Assembly: GCA_035772405.1 (NCBI GenBank) | Contig: JAYKKM010000260.1 | Span: 1 to 64,000, forward strand | Reading direction: 5' to 3' | Origin: Chrysogorgia sp. JL179-B06 | Lineage: Eukaryota; Cnidaria; Anthozoa; Scleralcyonacea; Chrysogorgiidae | DNA: 64,000 bases | In this document: piece after piece, positions 59,498 to 64,000 of the stretch | How the letters are laid out: every line of letters begins with the position of its first letter | Numbering within the stretch: position 1 is the first letter of the stretch | Notes under the pieces: generated by a model | What the model saw: only the letters and a program-made list of their open reading frames with translations | The model's database searches: none | What the model was told of the DNA's origin: nothing | Made by a program: the position numbers and the translations under genes

Positions 59498-60640
59498 AAG
59501 TGATCAATGTGAATTTTGTGACATAAGCATGTACAGTAACTATGAAACAAAAATTATAAATGTTGTCCACAAGATTATTCACCATCTTTTTCATAATGTG
59601 AATGTCTTACAAACCAAATTGCGGTCAAAAATGTTTGTACAGAGGGATTCAATCATTCAATTTGGAAGCATCATAAAAAAGCCCCCCCCCCCATAACATA
59701 CAGATGGTGTGGAAAAATCAATTTAAACAATTCATGATTAAACAAAATAATAATAATAATTAGAGATATCACCTAGCAATTTTCTCTCTTTGGTAAGGTG
59801 TGCAAAAACATGCCAAGAAATGGGGGGGGCAGCATACCCTGGCAAAACTTGGGATCCTATGCCCCCGTTTGGCTGCTCACTGACTTTCCCCACACTTTAC
59901 AAAATGCCTGCTATACCACTTATGTTAATATACTGTAGTTTCACTGGCACTATAAAGCCACCTACCTAAATTAAGGTGGCTCCATACAAGAGAGGAAATT
60001 GAAAATCCATATTGAACAGAGGAAATTATTAATTCATTACACTATAAATACTCATTAGACTAATATGTATATCATGATTTTCCTTGATTTTCCATAGTAT
60101 CAATAAGTATGACATACAAAATGACAGCTAAATATTATACTGTATATGTAGACTCAAATATAGATTAATTATTAAACTTTTTCACAATATATATACATAT
60201 TAATATCAAGGGAATCAACATGCTTTACAATAGAATGTCCTTCTAGTTAGTTGACCGCGTAATGGAACAATACATCAAGAATTAAGCAAAAGTTTACATA
60301 ATATGTAACCTGAGAAGCGTTTACTAACAATACATTATTCATGATTTTATCGAATTTATGACCTGTGCCCTCCTATTCTTAATATTCATAAGCACTCAAA
60401 AGCGAAATATGATACAAAACAAACGGTTTATTTACAACAGGGCTGTTTGATGCGCTGTAAAAAGCGACATTTTACTGATTATAAACAGACTTACCTGTTG
60501 AAATCTGCTCGTCGCAAAGAGAAAGAAAAATTTCGAAGCCCGCCAAAGCTATCATCTATATAAGGAAATACTCGGCTTGTCGTCGGGCTATATCATTCGG
60601 TTTTAGTCGCTCATTTCACGATCAAATTCTGAGATATGTT
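59498..60640. promoter_or_regulatory. 5' region of the pogo element, no gene
   Basis: This lies upstream of the transposase within the element. It contains C and G runs (59683-59692, 59822-59829) and AT-rich sequence, but no coding frame I support. It presumably holds the transposase promoter, though no specific motif can be identified with confidence. Confidence 0.4.
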
Positions 60641-60688
60641 TTTTATTGACCGGCTACTGGTACTGGCCGCATACTGGGCAACAAACTG

Positions 60689-60830
60689 TATGGAGGGTAA
60701 ATTTGCGGTCAAACCTAGGATAACATAATATCGGCGCAGAACAAAGTAGCGATTTTAAGCGAGAACATTTATTAAATAGCTTGACGCGTATGTTGTGCTC
60801 TCTTATGCTTTGGCTAAATGATACAACTTT
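60689..60830 (-). pseudogene. Gypsy RT/RNase H fragment, upstream half
   Basis: The minus strand reads SAPILCYPRFDRKFTLH, the end of RT leading into RNase H in Gypsy-type pol. Removing the pogo element and one TA makes this frame continue directly into the fragment at 55410-55593. Upstream of 60830 the similarity fades. Confidence 0.88.
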
Positions 60831-61144
60831 GCTGTACAACATTATCGAACTTTGTTGGATGACCGGCCAAACTGTCATAAAGTGCTTGACCAACATGTTT
60901 GGTGGGAAATTGAAATAAAAATAGCGGCATTTCAAGTTAAGAGGAAATTTCTTGCTATAAGCTTAACATGAGCTTAACATGTGGTTTTTTCATGTTTACA
61001 TGAACCTGCGTTGGCTGCTATATGATATACAATTTTTCCAACCCGGGTCAGCTTGACTCAACCTGGGTTGGAAATGTTAATTCTGTCCGAGCAAAGCTCT
61101 GGTATCGAGTTTATAATTTGGCGGGATGCACTAGACAAGATGGC

Positions 61145-62330
61145 GGACAACAACACAAGCCCAGATAGTGATGCTGAAAAACGTTGTAAGCAAATTATTG
61201 TTCCTGCTTTTTGCCGTTATCCAAATGCATGGGATTTTATTGTGGCTCATCATTCAGCAGCAGCAGCAGCAGCAACTCACAACTGCCTATGACCTGGCCA
61301 TGTTGGTACTATCAAAAGTGTTTGCATGTTATAACAGCTAAAGAAACGAATACTCCAAAGAAAGCAACCCTGGTCGGACAGATCATTGGTGGGTGAATTT
61401 ATGGACCGGTCAGTTGTTGGAAGAGGAATGGAATTTAAACATGAGGATGAAAAGAGAATACTTTATGGAACTTGTTGACATGGTAAGACCATATATTCAA
61501 TTCCAGTTACATAATTTCCACACAGATGCACTGATTGGGAAAAGAAGGTGGCTATGACACTGTATTATTTTAAGGACCAAGGCTCGTATCGCATGACATG
61601 TAACAATTTTGGTGTTTCATTGCCCTGCTTGTCTAGAACAGTTTGTTCCTGCAGAAATGAAGTGGTTGGTCCTCAGTATTTAAAGTTGCCAAAGGATGTG
61701 GAAGAAATGAAGAACCTTATCACTAAATTTTAAACCCGATTTGGTTTCGCGTTTGTTTGGATGGTACCTATATTCCCCTATGGCAACCAACTGAAAACAG
61801 TCAGGATTATTACTGCTATAAGACGAAATACAGTTTGAATGTTCAAGCACTCTGTGACTACGGAGGTATATTTTTAGATGTGGAAATAATGTGGCCAGTG
61901 ATGTGTGCATGATGCCCGTGTCTATGCCAACTCAACAATAGGATGTTTACTGTGAAAATCCTCCCAATGACATATCGGGCTCTTATTCCAGGTACAGACA
62001 GGATACCAACCTTTGTTCTTGGGGATCCGGCATATCCAACCTTGGTTCTTGGGGATCCGGCATATCCACTCCTACGTAAAGTTGGACTTTGGCATATTGA
62101 AGGGAAGATGGCAAATTCTCAATTGAGCAATGATATGTGAAACTGTAAGATGTTCCAATGTTTGTACACTCCTATTTTGTTTTACACAATTTCTGTGAGC
62201 TGAAGGGATGCACAATTGCCACAGATCATTTCAACAACCAAATGCAACTCAACATTGTTGATAGATGCTGTGCCAACCACAACCAAGCTGATAGAGCTTT
62301 CTCATATAACACAGGAACTCCCTTCCGTAC
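61145..62330 (+). pseudogene. PIF/Harbinger transposase relic
   Basis: Plus-strand blocks in order: LLEEEWNLNMRMKREYFMEL (61418-61475), [17 protein letters not shown] (61548-61600), [13 protein letters not shown] (61680-61720), [12 protein letters not shown] (61755-61790), [13 protein letters not shown] (61830-61870), [10 protein letters not shown] (61905-61935) and LGDPAYPLL (62050-62075). The last part contains FVLHNFCEL (62175-62200). These are the PIF/Harbinger blocks, with catalytic Asp positions in LDGT, VHDAR and GDPAYP. Frameshifts separate most blocks, and a 30-bp tandem duplication lies at 62006-62065. The upstream frame at 61140-61290 includes a CAG repeat and may be 5' sequence. 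Confidence 0.88.
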
Positions 62331-63275
62331 AATTATCAGTGATTATTTAAGATTATTTATAAAGTGTCAGTATGGTTTAATGGCTGTTTGGCAGGTAACT
62401 GCATAATACTATGCTCTATAACTAATATCATGAGGATTTTTTTTTTCAACTTTCATATTTAAGTTTTAAATCATGACACTCTAGGTAATAAGACAATGGA
62501 GTGATTTATCAATACATTAATAACCCTTAAAAACACTTACATTATAGTTGAAAATATATTTAACATTTGAATTTATTGCACAATGAACCATTATTACCTG
62601 CTAAAATTAAGTACTGCATTTCATCAACTAATAGCTGTATTCTGGTTTATTTCCAAAACCGATAATTTCTTATTTTAATTGTTCAAAAGTACTTGGGACC
62701 CTGTGATGGAGCAATAGCTCTGGGATTCCCTGCCACTTGTGGAATAGTTAATAATCGACTCTCTTAAATAAAAATGTACTGAGACAAATGTGAATTTTGA
62801 GCAAATCAACTACCCTGGCTATTACTTCAGGAAATAAGGAAATTATACAACTAATAAAATTTATTTAAAAAGTTTGCCTGATTTAATTGAAACTAGCTAA
62901 GTTTGTTGTCTTCCAATTTGTTAACATCAATTGTAAACCATGCATTAAAAAGAAAAAAATATTTTCAAGGAAAGTCAATATCATAATGACTCGTATGTCT
63001 GACCATAAGCACTATTGTTTGGGGTGGTAGGGTGGGATGACCCAGTTACTTTTTGACCAGTGCTTTGTGGTGTGGAAGAATTCATCTTCATGTATTGAGC
63101 CTGAAAATGACTCTGATGGTGTGGCTGCCTTTCATTTTGATAACTTTCAGGGTAAAATCCTTGGCCAACATGTTGATGGGTGGCTGGATGTTGGTAGGAT
63201 GCCCATGATGTGCCATGTGACCAAAGTTATTTTGATTGGCCATATATTTGCATGATATTAGGATTGAAGGCCATA
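62331..63275. other. Interior of the Harbinger relic, no gene
   Basis: AT-rich sequence between the transposase and the accessory gene remnant. The frame at 63037-63255 has no recognised domain. Confidence 0.45.
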
Positions 63276-63279
63276 GTTA

Positions 63280-63560
63280 AAAGGCCAAGACCATCGCTGA
63301 CGCTCTTTCCCAGTGACTGCAACGAAGTAGACATAACTTTAGCCATTTCATTTAAGGAAGCTTGTGATTCCTGCATTTGTTTTACATGTAACTTTTCTTT
63401 AGTGCAATATCTTCTTTTGCTGCTCGAAGCAGGACTTCGTTGTGCTTAGCAGTTGACAATGGCGTTTCAAGGTGCTTTCTTTTATTATCAACAATTATTG
63501 ATGAGCATGACAACGGTCTTTTCTTTCCATGGTCTCCATTGTCTGTAAAAATATTTAAAA
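63280..63560 (-). pseudogene. Harbinger accessory (Myb/SANT-like) gene, C-terminal exon
   Basis: The minus strand has an acceptor-like ttttacag near 63549, then DNGDHGKKRPLS, ETPLSTAKHNEVLLRAAKED, a frameshift near 63390, and KQMQESQASLNEMAKVM in a helical, coiled-coil-like tail. The family's second protein is usually a Myb/SANT DNA-binding protein with such a tail, encoded opposite to the transposase. No Myb domain is visible in the remaining 440 bases of the window. Confidence 0.6.
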
Positions 63561-64000
63561 ATGATATTATATTTAATTATTATAATAAATACAGTCTGTG
63601 TTTTATTAATGTTTCTGCCACAAATAAATTTGTTAATCACACTCAGGATAATTTTTATGTAATAAACAGAATACATGGATGCTTGGAAATACACCATTTA
63701 GCCCTTTCCCACCAGAGGCTCTCCCTTGACGAGTAAAATCATCTGGCTTTAGATGGAGTAAAATAACAAAGCTGCATGTATTGAGCTTGAAACCAGTTCG
63801 GCCAGTCTGGGAGAGATAAAGGTTAATTATCGCCCTCGCTCACTTATGAAATATCCTGGTCAACACTCGAAATGAATTTCATATTTCCAAGCATCCATGT
63901 GTTATTTCTATATAACGATATTTCAGAGTTTAATATATATCAACTCATAATAATGAACAGTTAAAATCAATGAGCACCAACTGATAAATCGAAAACAATC
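63561..64000. other. Window end, no gene recognised
   Basis: AT-rich. The words tccaagcatccatgt (63887-63901) and acatggatgcttgga (63673-63687) are reverse complements, a possible small inverted repeat of about 230 bases. Confidence 0.45.

Larger units (their letters stand above)
55594..60688 (-). mobile_element. pogo/Tigger-type DNA transposon, 5.1 kb, complete ends
   Basis: The two ends are perfect inverted repeats for at least 27 bases, beginning CAGTTTGTTGCCCAGTATGC. Both flanks are TA (55592-55593 and 60689-60690), the target duplication of the Tc1/mariner-pogo group. A further copy of gcccagtatgcggcca lies inside at about 55780, a subterminal repeat. Two genes lie on the minus strand: an intact transposase and a smaller spliced companion. 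Perfect ends and an intact transposase suggest a young, possibly mobile copy. Confidence 0.93.

Noticed and set aside
1..64000. CRISPR arrays, rRNA or bacterial operons
   Set aside because: No regularly spaced repeats with unique spacers, no rRNA-like stretch and no operon-like gene order. The content is eukaryotic.

Overview
This 64-kb window is AT-rich eukaryotic DNA, almost certainly from an invertebrate animal. The evidence is spliced gene fragments with GT/AG borders and a dense mix of transposon families: pogo/Tigger, PIF/Harbinger, hAT, Ginger1, Crypton, tnp2/CACTA-like, DIRS, BEL/Pao, Gypsy and CR1/L2/Jockey-like LINEs. The mix resembles cnidarian or other early-branching marine genomes, but I cannot name the species. 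I see no convincing host housekeeping gene. The window is essentially a transposon graveyard with a few young, nearly intact elements.

Layout. 1-9.5 kb: a G-rich tract, two decayed LINE fragments and a long inverted repeat. 9.8-14.4 kb: one copy of a dispersed repeat, a palindrome cluster, a P2X7-tail-like (P2RX7_C) relic and a hAT transposase relic. 14.8-24.4 kb: a LINE endonuclease relic, a short internally deleted hAT element, and repeat unit A, which holds a BEL/Pao relic, a protein-kinase pseudogene and a tnp2-type transposase pseudogene. 26.5-30.8 kb: a DIRS retrotransposon with substituted recombinase residues, a LINE 3' end and a second kinase scrap. 31.8-50.9 kb: repeat unit B, a second copy of A in the same orientation, enlarged by later insertions. 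These are a 6.4-kb Ginger1 element (33344-39765, CCGT target duplication), a 3.7-kb element carrying a RecQ-like helicase (40082-43806, 9-bp target duplication), a 2.7-kb unrelated block and a small MITE. 51.4-53.4 kb: a Crypton-type recombinase gene split by a LINE. 55.4-60.8 kb: a 5.1-kb pogo-type element (55594-60688) with an intact 680-codon transposase, sitting inside a Gypsy RT/RNase H frame. 61.1-63.6 kb: a PIF/Harbinger relic with its convergent accessory gene.

How the parts relate. Copy A preserves the empty target sites of the Ginger1 and RecQ elements found in copy B, so their ends and target duplications can be read exactly. The elements can also be ordered: a PIF MITE is shared by A and B (older), while Ginger1 and the RecQ element occur only in B (younger). 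Two unrelated elements, Ginger1 and pogo, each encode a protein that ends in a PHD-type zinc finger. The strongest candidates for something poorly described are the RecQ-helicase element, the repeated kinase plus tnp2 unit, and the two-gene pogo element.
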